DNA of 64,000 nt from Streptomyces seoulensis (GTDB taxonomy: Bacteria > Actinomycetota > Actinomycetes > Streptomycetales > Streptomycetaceae). Location of the stretch: positions 1,091,001 to 1,155,000 of the forward strand of contig NZ_AP025667.1 in NCBI RefSeq assembly GCF_022846655.1, given 5' to 3'. Under the pieces are notes generated by a model. That model was not told the origin of the DNA and made no database searches. It saw nothing but the letters and a program-made list of their open reading frames with translations. Made by a program: the position numbers and the translations under genes. Shown here one piece after another: positions 8,542 to 15,684 of this stretch. Numbering within the stretch: the first letter of the stretch is position 1; each line of letters opens with the position of its first letter.

Positions 8542-9797
8542 GCCAGGTGCTCCCGGTTGTGCGCGAGCAGCAGGTCGGTGAGCGTCTCGGCGTACGCGTA
8601 CTGGCCGACCAGGGGATGCGCGAGCAGCGCCCGGAACACCCGCTCCCGGCCGCCGCGCAGCGCCGCGTCCAGCGCGAGTTCCTCGTACGCCGTCACGTTC
8701 GCCATCAGCCCCGCGAACAGCGGGTCGACGCCCGGCACCGGAAGCGGCTTCGCCCCGGCCGGGCCCACCGCGGCGGGCACCTCGATCACCGCGTCGTCGG
8801 GCAGGAACGGCAGCGTGCCCCCGTTGACCGTGTTCACCACCTGGTACGGGCTGCCCCCGCCGCCCAGCAGGGCCGCCGCCACGTCCACGGCCGCCTCCGA
8901 GTAGAAGGCCCCGCCCCGGCGGGCCAGCAGCGCGGGCTTCTCGTCCAGCGCCGGGTCGGCGTACATCGCCAGCAGCTCCCGCTCCAGCGCCGCGACCTCG
9001 GCCGCCCGCGAGGGCTTCACCCGCTGCTCGGCCACCACCTCGTCGTGCAGGTAGTAGTAGCGCAGGTAGTACGACGGGATCGCGCCCAGCCGTTCCAGCA
9101 GGGGGCGCGGCAGGCGCAGGTCGGCGGCGACCGCGTCCCCGTGCTCGGCGAGCAGCCGGGGCAGCACGTCCTCGCCGTCGGGTCCGCCGAGGCGCACGGC
9201 GGTCTCCCAGGTGAGGTGGTTGAGGCCGACGTGGTCGAGGTGGACCTCGCCCGGCCCGGTGCCGAGCAGCGCGGCGAACTTCCGCTGGAGTCCGATCGCC
9301 ACGTTGCACAGCCCGACCGCGCGGTGCCCCTCCCGCAGCAGGGCGCGGGTGACGATGCCGACCGGGTTGGTGAAGTCGATGATCCACGCGTCCGGGTTGG
9401 CCCGCCGGACCCGCTCCGCGATGTCCAGCACCACGGGCACCGTGCGCAGCGCCTTGGCGAGGCCGCCCGCGCCGGTCGTCTCCTGGCCCAGGCACCCGCA
9501 CTCCAGCGGCCAGGTCTCGTCCCGCTCGCGCGCCGCCTGTCCGCCCACCCGGAGCTGGAGCAGCACCGCGTCGGCGCCCGCCACACCGGCGTCCAGGTCG
9601 GAGGTGGTGACGATCCGGCCGTCGTGCCCCTGCCGGGCGAAGATCCGGCGGGCCAGCCCGCCCACCAGCTCCAGCCGGTCCGCCGCCGGGTCCACCAGCA
9701 CCAGCTCGGTCACCGGCAGCGTGTCCCGCAGCCGGGCGAAGCCGTCGACGAGTTCCGGCGTGTAGGTCGAACCTCCGCCGACCACGGTCAGTCTCAC
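8532..9797 (-). CDS. GH4 family 6-phospho-beta-glucosidase
   Basis: A 421-aa NAD- and metal-dependent glycosidase of family GH4. The N-terminus is a Rossmann dinucleotide-binding motif (RLTVVGGGSTYTPEL). The family metal and catalytic motifs are present: DFTNPVG at 141-147, GLCNVAIG with C164 as metal ligand, and the DHVGLNHLTW block that follows. GH4 enzymes oxidise C3 of the sugar transiently and cleave phosphorylated glucosides. It is transcribed before the BadF-family kinase, with a 10-nt overlap, so the pair probably handles one sugar route. No PTS or ABC sugar importer adjoins it, which leaves the origin of the phosphorylated substrate unclear. The start is ATG 9797. Confidence 0.88.
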   Translation of the reverse strand: MRLTVVGGGSTYTPELVDGFARLRDTLPVTELVLVDPAADRLELVGGLARRIFARQGHDGRIVTTSDLDAGVAGADAVLLQLRVGGQAARERDETWPLECGCLGQETTGAGGLAKALRTVPVVLDIAERVRRANPDAWIIDFTNPVGIVTRALLREGHRAVGLCNVAIGLQRKFAALLGTGPGEVHLDHVGLNHLTWETAVRLGGPDGEDVLPRLLAEHGDAVAADLRLPRPLLERLGAIPSYYLRYYYLHDEVVAEQRVKPSRAAEVAALERELLAMYADPALDEKPALLARRGGAFYSEAAVDVAAALLGGGGSPYQVVNTVNGGTLPFLPDDAVIEVPAAVGPAGAKPLPVPGVDPLFAGLMANVTAYEELALDAALRGGRERVFRALLAHPLVGQYAYAETLTDLLLAHNREHLAWA

Positions 9798-9893
9798 GGG
9801 CGACTCCCTCGCGTACGACGGGCTCCTCGGCCAGCAGGAACCTAGGCGCAGGCGGGAGAGTCCGTCAACGAAGCGAGCCGTTCGGAGCGCCGC

Positions 9894-9932
9894 TACTTCA
9901 CGGGAGGCTTCAGTTACTTCACGGGAGGCTTC
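9894..9932. repeat. Tandem 18-bp repeat duplicating a gene end with its stop codon
   Basis: Two identical 18-bp copies at 9894-9911 and 9915-9932, period 21. The second encodes the last residues KPPVK of the MscS-like protein. The first lies just past the TAA stop and would read as the same residues followed by another stop (TAG). Confidence 0.9.
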
Positions 9933-11023
9933 GGCGTGGTGAGCGGGTTGCTGGCCAGCGACTGCGGCGAGGTGGAGCTGGCGAACGCCGAGGGGGCGGC
10001 GACCATCGCCGACGGGTCCGGGGTCTCGTCCTCCGGCACCACGGCCGTGGCACCGCCGACGATCGGGATGCTCGCCTTGTCGAAGGCCCGCTTGATCCGC
10101 CAGCGCAGCTCACGCTCGACCGACACCGACTTGCCCGGCATGGTCTTGGCGGAGACCCGGATGACCATGGAGTCGATCAGCACGCTGTCCAGGCCCAGCA
10201 CCTCGATCGGGCTCCAGAGCAGCTCGTTCCACGGCTCCTCCTTGCCCATCTTCTCCGCGACCTCGTCCAGCACGGACTTGACCTTGTCCAGGTCCTCGCC
10301 GGCGCGGACGGTGACCTCCACGTTGGCCGTCGCCCAGCCCTGGGAGAGGTTGCCGATGCGCTTGACCTCGCCGTTGCGGACGTACCAGATCTCGCCGTTG
10401 TCGCCGCGCAGCTTGGTCACGCGCAGGCCGACCTCGACCACCTCGCCGGTCGCGACCCCGGCGTCGATGGTGTCGCCCACGCCGTACTGGTCCTCGATGA
10501 TCATGAAGACGCCGGACAGGAAGTCGGTGACCAGGTTCCGGGCGCCGAAACCGATCGCCACACCGGCGACACCGGCGGAGGCCAGCAGCGGGGCGAGGTT
10601 GATCTTGAAGGTGGAGAGCACCATCAGCGCGGCCGTGCCGAGGATGACGAAGGACGCCACCGAGCGCAGTACCGAGCCGATGGCCGCCGAGCGCTGGCGC
10701 CGCCGCTCGTTGTTGACCAGCAGCCCGCCCAGCGCGGTGTGGTCCACCGCCTGCACGGTGCGGTTCATCCGCTCGATCAGTTTGGTGATGGCCCGGCGCA
10801 CCACGGCGCGCAGCGTGACCGCGATGACCACGATCAGCAGGATCTGCAGACCCATGGCGAGCCAGGTCGACCAGTTCTGCTCCACCCAGCTCGCCGCGTC
10901 CGCCGCGTTCTGCTGGGCGTCCTGGAGCGACGGCACGGCCGGGTCCGAGCCCGTGGGCGAGGGAGACGGCGACGCTCCGGCGGCCAGTAGGGCGACGGGC
11001 AGGGACACGGCGGGTACCTCCAT
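9914..11023 (-). CDS. MscS-family mechanosensitive ion channel
   Basis: A 369-aa membrane channel. ATG 11023 was chosen because it gives a short hydrophobic N-terminus (VSLPVALLAAGA) followed by an external Ser/Pro-rich stretch; an open frame runs 30 codons further upstream but without family similarity. Predicted TM1 is LQILLIVVIAVTL, TM2 SVASFVILGTAALMVL, and TM3 is the pore helix LLASAGVAGVAIGFGARNLV. The MscS beta-domain signature GVFMIIEDQYGVGDTI and the alpha/beta cytoplasmic region follow. The C-terminal tail (about residues 325-369) is Ser/Pro/Ala-rich and poorly conserved in type. It probably opens on hypo-osmotic shock. The last codons are duplicated downstream. Confidence 0.88.
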   Translation of the reverse strand: MEVPAVSLPVALLAAGASPSPSPTGSDPAVPSLQDAQQNAADAASWVEQNWSTWLAMGLQILLIVVIAVTLRAVVRRAITKLIERMNRTVQAVDHTALGGLLVNNERRRQRSAAIGSVLRSVASFVILGTAALMVLSTFKINLAPLLASAGVAGVAIGFGARNLVTDFLSGVFMIIEDQYGVGDTIDAGVATGEVVEVGLRVTKLRGDNGEIWYVRNGEVKRIGNLSQGWATANVEVTVRAGEDLDKVKSVLDEVAEKMGKEEPWNELLWSPIEVLGLDSVLIDSMVIRVSAKTMPGKSVSVERELRWRIKRAFDKASIPIVGGATAVVPEDETPDPSAMVAAPSAFASSTSPQSLASNPLTTPKPPVK

Positions 11024-11312
11024 GGTGCTGCGCGGTCCGCTCCGGCGGGCGGGCAAGATCACGAAAAGGTCACCGGACGGACAGAACCACCACACTAACG
11101 GGGCATTGCGCACCCACTCGCCCCTTCACCGGAGACCGCCTGCCCCACCCCCGCCTGAACAGGCCATGCTGACCGGAAGGCACCGCTCATGTGGTCGAAA
11201 ACACTTCGGGCCCGTTACCGGCACATGGTGGCGCTCGGACCAGGCATGAGGGGAGACTGAACCAGATCGTCCCGGCGCGAGCCACGCGCCGCCGACGCCC
11301 AAGGAGGCCCCT

Positions 11313-11849
11313 GTGCCGCATGTCCTGGTCCTCAACGCGTCGTACGAGCCCCTCGGCGTCGTACCGCTCCGCCGCGCGCTCGTCCTCGTCCTGGAGAACA
11401 AGGCGGTCTCCCTCGAGGAATCCGGCGCCTATCTGCACAGCGCGTCCGTCACAGTCCCCGCACCCAGCGTGGTCCGGCTCAAGCGTTTCGTGCGGGTTCC
11501 CTACCGGGGGCCCGTTCCACTCACCCGGCGCGCGCTGTTCGCGCGGGACGGGGGCCGGTGCGCGTACTGCGGCGGTGTCGCGACCAGTGTCGACCACGTC
11601 ATCCCGCGCTCTCGCGGGGGCAAGCACGTCTGGGACAACGTGGTGGCCTCCTGCCGCCGCTGCAACCACGTCAAGGCCGACCGCCACCTGGTCGAGCTGG
11701 GCTGGCGCCTGCGCCACCAGCCGGCCCCGCCCACCGGCCTGGCCTGGCGCATCATCGGCACCGGGCACAGGGACCCGCGCTGGCTGCCCTACCTGCAGCC
11801 CTACGGCGCGGACGCCGCTCTGGCCCGGATCGACGGCATCTCCGCCTGA
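11313..11849 (+). CDS. HNH endonuclease family protein
   Basis: A 178-aa protein. GTG 11313 sits 5 nt behind a strong AAGGAGG at 11301-11307. The N-terminal half (HVLVLNASYEPLGVVPLRRA) is characteristic of a widespread actinobacterial HNH subgroup. The nuclease core follows: CAYCGG, SVDHVIPRSRGGKHVWDN and ASCRRCNHVKADR, giving two CxxC zinc pairs and the His-Asn-His residues. A DNA-repair or DNA-processing role is likely from the family, but the substrate is unknown. It is transcribed away from the MscS channel gene and converges with the ABC ATPase gene 72 nt downstream. It does not look like a mobile homing endonuclease, since no intron or intein surrounds it. Confidence 0.88.
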   Translation: MPHVLVLNASYEPLGVVPLRRALVLVLENKAVSLEESGAYLHSASVTVPAPSVVRLKRFVRVPYRGPVPLTRRALFARDGGRCAYCGGVATSVDHVIPRSRGGKHVWDNVVASCRRCNHVKADRHLVELGWRLRHQPAPPTGLAWRIIGTGHRDPRWLPYLQPYGADAALARIDGISA

Positions 11850-11887
11850 CGCTCCGGGCCTTTCTCACGCCCGCCACCGGCGAACCC

Positions 11888-11936
11888 GGCGTCACCGGGG
11901 CACCGGCGGCGGACCCGCGGGTCAGGCGGTGACGCC
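11888..11936. terminator. Possible bidirectional terminator
   Basis: Inverted 10-bp arms at 11888-11897 and 11927-11936 enclose an inner GACCCGCGGGTC palindrome. The hairpin lies between the convergent HNH and ABC ATPase genes and covers the ATPase stop codon. No T-run is present. Confidence 0.35.
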
Positions 11937-12665
11937 CCGGCTGGTGAGCAGGGCGGTGTAGGCGGCCTCGGCGGCGCGTCCCTCCAGCGTTCCGGGCGGG
12001 GTGTGGGTCAGGAAGCTGCCGGTGTCGCCGTGGTGCAGGACGCTGCCCCCGTACATGACGGTGACGTGGTCCGCCTCCTCCGCCAGGTCGGCCACGTCGT
12101 GCGTGGACAGCAGCACCCGCACGTCGTCGGTGAGGCCGCGCAGGATGTCCCGGAAGACCCGGCGCTGGTAGGGGTCCATGCCCGCGGTGGGCTCGTCCAG
12201 CAGCAGCACGCGCGCCCCGTGGACCAGCGCCCCGGCGACGCCGACGCGGCGCAGTTGGCCGCCGGAGAGGCTGCTGGTGCGGGCCCCGGCCTGGTCGGCC
12301 AGGTTCACCCGGCCCAGGGCCCGGCGGGACTGCTGCCACGCCTCGGCGCGGCTCATGCCCTTGAGCCAGCCGATGTAGGCGACGTACTCCCGCGCGGTGA
12401 GCGTGGGCATCGGCACGATGTCCTGCGGCATCCACGCGACCGACTGCCGGTAGGCGGCGGTGCCGGCCGGGGTGCCGTCCAGCGTCACCCGCCCCCGCTG
12501 CGGCCTGGTCACCGAGGCGGCGAGCTTCAGCAGGGTCGACTTGCCCGCTCCGTTGGGGCCGAGCAGCACGGTGAGGCCGTCGGGGAGGGCGTAGGAGAAG
12601 TCGCGCAGCACGGGCGGCTTCCAGCGCCGGTAGCCGTAGGTGCAGTTGTCGATTTCGAGTGTCAC
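11922..12665 (-). CDS. ABC transporter ATP-binding protein
   Basis: A 247-aa ATPase, last gene of a three-gene coupled operon; its ATG 12665 overlaps the preceding stop as ATGA. Motifs in order: Walker A GPNGAGKST at about 38-46, Q-loop MPQDIV, signature LSGGQLRRVG, Walker B VLLLDEPTAGMD and the switch histidine in LLSTHDVAD. It resembles ATPases of multidrug/bacteriocin-type exporters that pair with separate membrane subunits. The two genes upstream encode multi-span membrane proteins, and a small secreted protein gene precedes them on the same strand, so export or membrane-protein handling is more likely than nutrient uptake. The substrate is unknown. Confidence 0.9.
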   Translation of the reverse strand: MTLEIDNCTYGYRRWKPPVLRDFSYALPDGLTVLLGPNGAGKSTLLKLAASVTRPQRGRVTLDGTPAGTAAYRQSVAWMPQDIVPMPTLTAREYVAYIGWLKGMSRAEAWQQSRRALGRVNLADQAGARTSSLSGGQLRRVGVAGALVHGARVLLLDEPTAGMDPYQRRVFRDILRGLTDDVRVLLSTHDVADLAEEADHVTVMYGGSVLHHGDTGSFLTHTPPGTLEGRAAEAAYTALLTSRGVTA

Positions 12666-13240
12666 GCTGTTTTCCTCGACGAACGGATCTGGGCAGCAAG
12701 GCCGGCGGCGAACACGATCAGGGACGCGGCCGCCGCGAACAGGTTGTCCGCGGGGAGCGCGATGACGGTCCAGAGATGGGGCACGTTCCCGCGGAACCCG
12801 ACGACGACCACGGTGACGAGCCAGCCCACGGGGATCATCACGGCCGTCTGTCCGGCCCAGGCCCGGCCGAGCAGCATCAGCCCGGTCAGGAACACCGCGT
12901 TACGGCCGCACGTGACGGCCGTGGACGTGCCGTTCAGGGCGGCGACGAGCACCCCGCACAGCAGTGCCAGGGCGGCCACGGAGACCACGAGGACGTTGTC
13001 GAGCCGGGTCACGGACCGCACGCCGGAGACCTCCGCCGCGGGCAGCCGCGACTCGAGGACGGCCATGAGGCAGGCGAGCAGCGGCACGGGCACGAACAGG
13101 GACAGCGCCACACGGGGCGCCCCGGTGAGGGCCGGCAGCAGCACCGAGGTGTCCTGCACCGCGTACAGGCCCCCCGCGAAGAGGACCAGGGCCAGCGGCA
13201 GCAAGGCGTGGCCCCGGCGGGCCTTGAACCACCACCTCAC
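12662..13240 (-). CDS. Small integral membrane protein, probable ABC permease subunit
   Basis: A 192-aa very hydrophobic protein. GTG 13240 overlaps the upstream stop as GTGA, and its own stop overlaps the ATPase start as ATGA, so it is coupled on both sides. About five to six membrane segments are visible, including LLPLALVLFAGGLYAV, VALSLFVPVPLLACLMAVL, VLVVSVAALALLCGVLVAAL, IPVGWLVTVVVVGF and AAASLIVFAAGLAAQI. No recognised family motif was found. Together with the next upstream gene it is presumably the membrane part of the transporter energised by the ATPase. A long frame that reads through it from further upstream is an artefact in the shadow of the neighbouring permease gene. Confidence 0.75.
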   Translation of the reverse strand: MRWWFKARRGHALLPLALVLFAGGLYAVQDTSVLLPALTGAPRVALSLFVPVPLLACLMAVLESRLPAAEVSGVRSVTRLDNVLVVSVAALALLCGVLVAALNGTSTAVTCGRNAVFLTGLMLLGRAWAGQTAVMIPVGWLVTVVVVGFRGNVPHLWTVIALPADNLFAAAASLIVFAAGLAAQIRSSRKTA

Positions 13241-14517
13241 GACGACCTCGCCGGGCAGGACGCGAGCGTCCGCTTGATCCACCGGGTCTGCTCGGCCTCC
13301 GGCTGGCGCTGGACCCGGACGACGTCGAGCCGCACCTGTCGCTCCAGCTTCAGGGCCAGGGGATCGCGCCCTTCCTGCGCCCGGCGCTTCTGGTAGACGT
13401 TCTCCTGGCCCGTCTTGATCGCCGCCCACAGCCACGCCGAGTGCGCGGAGACCGCGTCGACGTTCTCGCAGCGGAAGTGCAGGGCGCGGACGACGACCTG
13501 GTACACGGCGCTGCCGTTGCGCACCGGGTCCATCAGGACCATGCGCCACTCCGTGTCGGTGGAGGGCTTGTGCTGCCGGCCGTCGGCGTAGCTGTCGGTG
13601 ATCAGCCGGGGGTCCGCCGAGGTCGCCCCGGACGCGCGCAGTATCCGCAGCGCTTTGGCGGTGTCCCGCTGGACCTGCGGAAGACGGTCCGCGTTGAGTT
13701 CCGGCACGCACATCCGCGGGGCGCTGCCCTCGCACACCATCGCCACGTGGCCGCCGGACAGCGGAGGAGTGGCGGGCCAGTCGGCGGCTGTCCGGTAGGC
13801 GCCGAGGACGCCGCCCACGCCGATCGCGGCCGCGACCACGACGCGCAGCACGCGCCAGCCCACGGGCAGCCAGAGCGTCAGCAGTCCCACGGCGATGCCG
13901 CCCACCAGCAGCACGGGGACCGCGGCGGTGACCAGGTCGGGCACCTCGCCGTAGCCGACGCTGCCGAACTGCCCCGAGACGTGGCGGGGCCAGTACGGCA
14001 GTACGGACCGGGTGAAGGCGACGACGACCCAGACGGCCACCGCCAGGATCGGGGTGGCGATGAGGCGGGGGAGCACGCAGCCCACCGCGAAGCCGATGAC
14101 GGCGTGCGCCACGCACAGCACCATCGCCGCGAGCGGCAGACGCAGGCTGTCGAGCGTGGGCATCGTCGCCGAGCGGGCCAGGGAGACCGCCGGCGGCACG
14201 AGTACGACCAGCCACGAAAGGGCGATGACGGGAGCGAGGGCGTTCACCGCGATGCGATACCGGGAACGCGCCGGTGCCAATGCCCATACGCGCGCCTCGC
14301 GCAGGCGCCCGCTTTCCCAGCAGGAAAGTGCTGCCGCCGCCGCATAAGCCAGGGCGTAAAGGGTTTTCAGTGGCTCCGCGACAATGCTGGGGGCGTAGTG
14401 GTAATAGCTGGAGGGCGGGGTCGTCTCTCCCACCACGTAATAGAGCAGTGCCAATAGGATGACGGCCGGGCCGGCCCATCGCACACTACCGCTGCGCAGG
14501 CTGGTGCTGAATTTCAT
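13237..14517 (-). CDS. Membrane protein with C-terminal non-cytoplasmic domain, probable ABC permease subunit
   Basis: A 426-aa protein starting at ATG 14517. Residues 15-245 hold about six or seven membrane segments (for example GPAVILLALLYYVVG, NALAPVIALSWLVVLVPPAV, LAAMVLCVAHAVIGFAVGCV, ILAVAVWVVVAF and VPVLLVGGIAVGLLTLWLPV). A last segment near 240 leads into a roughly 170-residue domain with a Cys pair (VCEGSAPRMCVPE) suggestive of an extracytoplasmic disulfide. The closing region (LHFRCENVD ... RTLASCPARSS) has further cysteines. It is translationally coupled to the second membrane subunit. Such permease-plus-domain proteins occur beside ABC ATPases in Streptomyces; I cannot name the family with confidence. 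It begins 69 nt after the secreted-protein gene. Confidence 0.75.
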   Translation of the reverse strand: MKFSTSLRSGSVRWAGPAVILLALLYYVVGETTPPSSYYHYAPSIVAEPLKTLYALAYAAAAALSCWESGRLREARVWALAPARSRYRIAVNALAPVIALSWLVVLVPPAVSLARSATMPTLDSLRLPLAAMVLCVAHAVIGFAVGCVLPRLIATPILAVAVWVVVAFTRSVLPYWPRHVSGQFGSVGYGEVPDLVTAAVPVLLVGGIAVGLLTLWLPVGWRVLRVVVAAAIGVGGVLGAYRTAADWPATPPLSGGHVAMVCEGSAPRMCVPELNADRLPQVQRDTAKALRILRASGATSADPRLITDSYADGRQHKPSTDTEWRMVLMDPVRNGSAVYQVVVRALHFRCENVDAVSAHSAWLWAAIKTGQENVYQKRRAQEGRDPLALKLERQVRLDVVRVQRQPEAEQTRWIKRTLASCPARSS

Positions 14518-14548
14518 GGAATCTCACTGAACCGCGTGTGGGGGAGAC

Positions 14549-14573
14549 GGGGGCGCCCCGGCGGGGCACCCCC
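14549..14573 (-). terminator. Hairpin between secreted-protein gene and ABC operon
   Basis: 11-bp arms (14549-14559 and 14563-14573, one mismatch) around a 3-nt loop, without a T-run. It could end or attenuate transcription from the secreted-protein gene into the transporter genes, giving more of the former than of the latter. Confidence 0.5.
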
Positions 14574-14586
14574 GGTGGTGAGAATG

Positions 14587-15009
14587 TCAGCCGTCGGCCT
14601 TGGTGGTGTCCACGGTGAGCGAGCCCACGGTGAGCTGCGGACCGAAGGTGGAGCCACCGATCTTCATGATCTGGAAGTAGTAGTCACGCTTGCCGGACGG
14701 CAGGTCCGTCCACTCGCCGTTGCTGACGTCGCCGTTGAAGCAGGCGGTGAACGTCTTGTTGTCGTAGGACTCGTCGGGCTGCAGGCTGATGTCGTTCCAT
14801 ATCTGGACGTCGGTGCTCTTCGAGCCGTCGGTGACGCAGTTGTGGAAGGTGATCTGCGAGTACAGTTCGTCCGACCAGCGACGGGACTCGAAGCCCACGC
14901 TGGCGGCAGTGATGGAGCTGGTCCAGTTGGCCTCGGCGATGGGTGCCAGCGCGAGCGTGATCACGGCGGCGGTTCCGGCGACCATGGAAATGCGTGCACT
15001 ACGCTTCAT
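14587..15009 (-). CDS. Small secreted protein of unknown function
   Basis: A 140-aa protein starting at ATG 15009, preceded on the minus strand by a purine-rich GGGAAGAGGG site. A clear signal peptide covers residues 1-28 (KRSARISMVAGTAAVITLALAPIAEA) with likely cleavage before NWTSS. The mature domain of about 112 residues is polar and beta-rich in appearance, with two cysteines (FHNCVTD and FTACFNG) that may form one disulfide, and many aromatic residues (DYYFQIM). I recognise no family. It is followed on the same strand by three ABC transporter genes, with a hairpin between. It may be a partner, a substrate-binding protein or a cargo of the transporter, which is inference. GC content here is lower than in most of the window. 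Confidence 0.8.
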   Translation of the reverse strand: MKRSARISMVAGTAAVITLALAPIAEANWTSSITAASVGFESRRWSDELYSQITFHNCVTDGSKSTDVQIWNDISLQPDESYDNKTFTACFNGDVSNGEWTDLPSGKRDYYFQIMKIGGSTFGPQLTVGSLTVDTTKADG

Positions 15010-15447
15010 TTTCCCTCTTCCCCTGTTGAATACGGGGGTGGGTACTGGTGAAGCAGATAAGTCTCCCCACATTGTCCTCTCCCCCGTGCGCCGAGGCTTT
15101 TGCCTGAGCGAACGAAATCTAGCAGCGCCGTTCAGGGGCGGGCAACCTTTTTTGATCGATCGACCGGCCGGGAATTTGTCCGCCATGTCGCCCCATCATC
15201 CGGTTTCCATGTCGGTTATGAGCGAAAGGGGTATCGATTGTTCATGATCGTTCGCCGGTGGGCGGTAAATCGCAGAAATTCGGCAGGATGTGCGACGTGG
15301 TGACCGCGGGCGTGGGGCCGGGAGTCGCCGTATGCTTGCGGAGTGTGATCAGTCCCGTGCGGTTCGTCACGGACATGTCTGCCCTCGCGCGCACTGGGTA
15401 GGGCTGCGGTAATCCGCACGATGCCGAACTCGACCAAGGAGGCCCCC
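15010..15447. other. Intergenic divergent promoter region
   Basis: 438 nt between the secreted-protein gene and the gene before malQ. It is clearly less GC-rich than its surroundings, with a T6 run near 15149-15156 followed by GATCGATCGA. It must hold promoters for both directions, but I see no convincing consensus hexamer pair. Short frames in it lack codon bias. Confidence 0.5.
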
Positions 15448-15684
15448 GTGGCCGCACCGGCTCACCTCTTTCTGCCCGCCCAGTGGAAACCCGAGGCGGA
15501 GACGCCCGGCGAGAGCGCCGACTGCGCGTTCAGCGCGGAGAGCGCCTGCGTGGAGGCTCCGCTGACCAGCGAGCCGCCGCTGCCCGGCGCCGAGCCGCTG
15601 ACCAGCGAGCCCCCGCTCGCCGACATCGTCCCGCTCACCGGTGACCTCGACCCCGTCCCGGTCCGCTTCGGCCCGGCCGAGTAG
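15448..15684 (+). CDS. Small protein with duplicated PLTSEPPL motif, upstream of malQ
   Basis: A 78-aa acidic, Pro/Glu-rich protein. GTG 15448 is placed 5 nt behind a perfect AAGGAGG at 15436-15442; an ATG 27 nt upstream would precede that site. The sequence holds two copies of PLTSEPPL (about residues 40-47 and 52-59) and a related PLTGDLDPVP. It has two cysteines and no membrane segment or known domain, and is probably disordered. The stop is immediately followed by the ATG of malQ (TAGATG), and malQ has no clear ribosome-binding site of its own, so translation of malQ probably depends on this small gene. Confidence 0.65.
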   Translation: MAAPAHLFLPAQWKPEAETPGESADCAFSAESACVEAPLTSEPPLPGAEPLTSEPPLADIVPLTGDLDPVPVRFGPAE

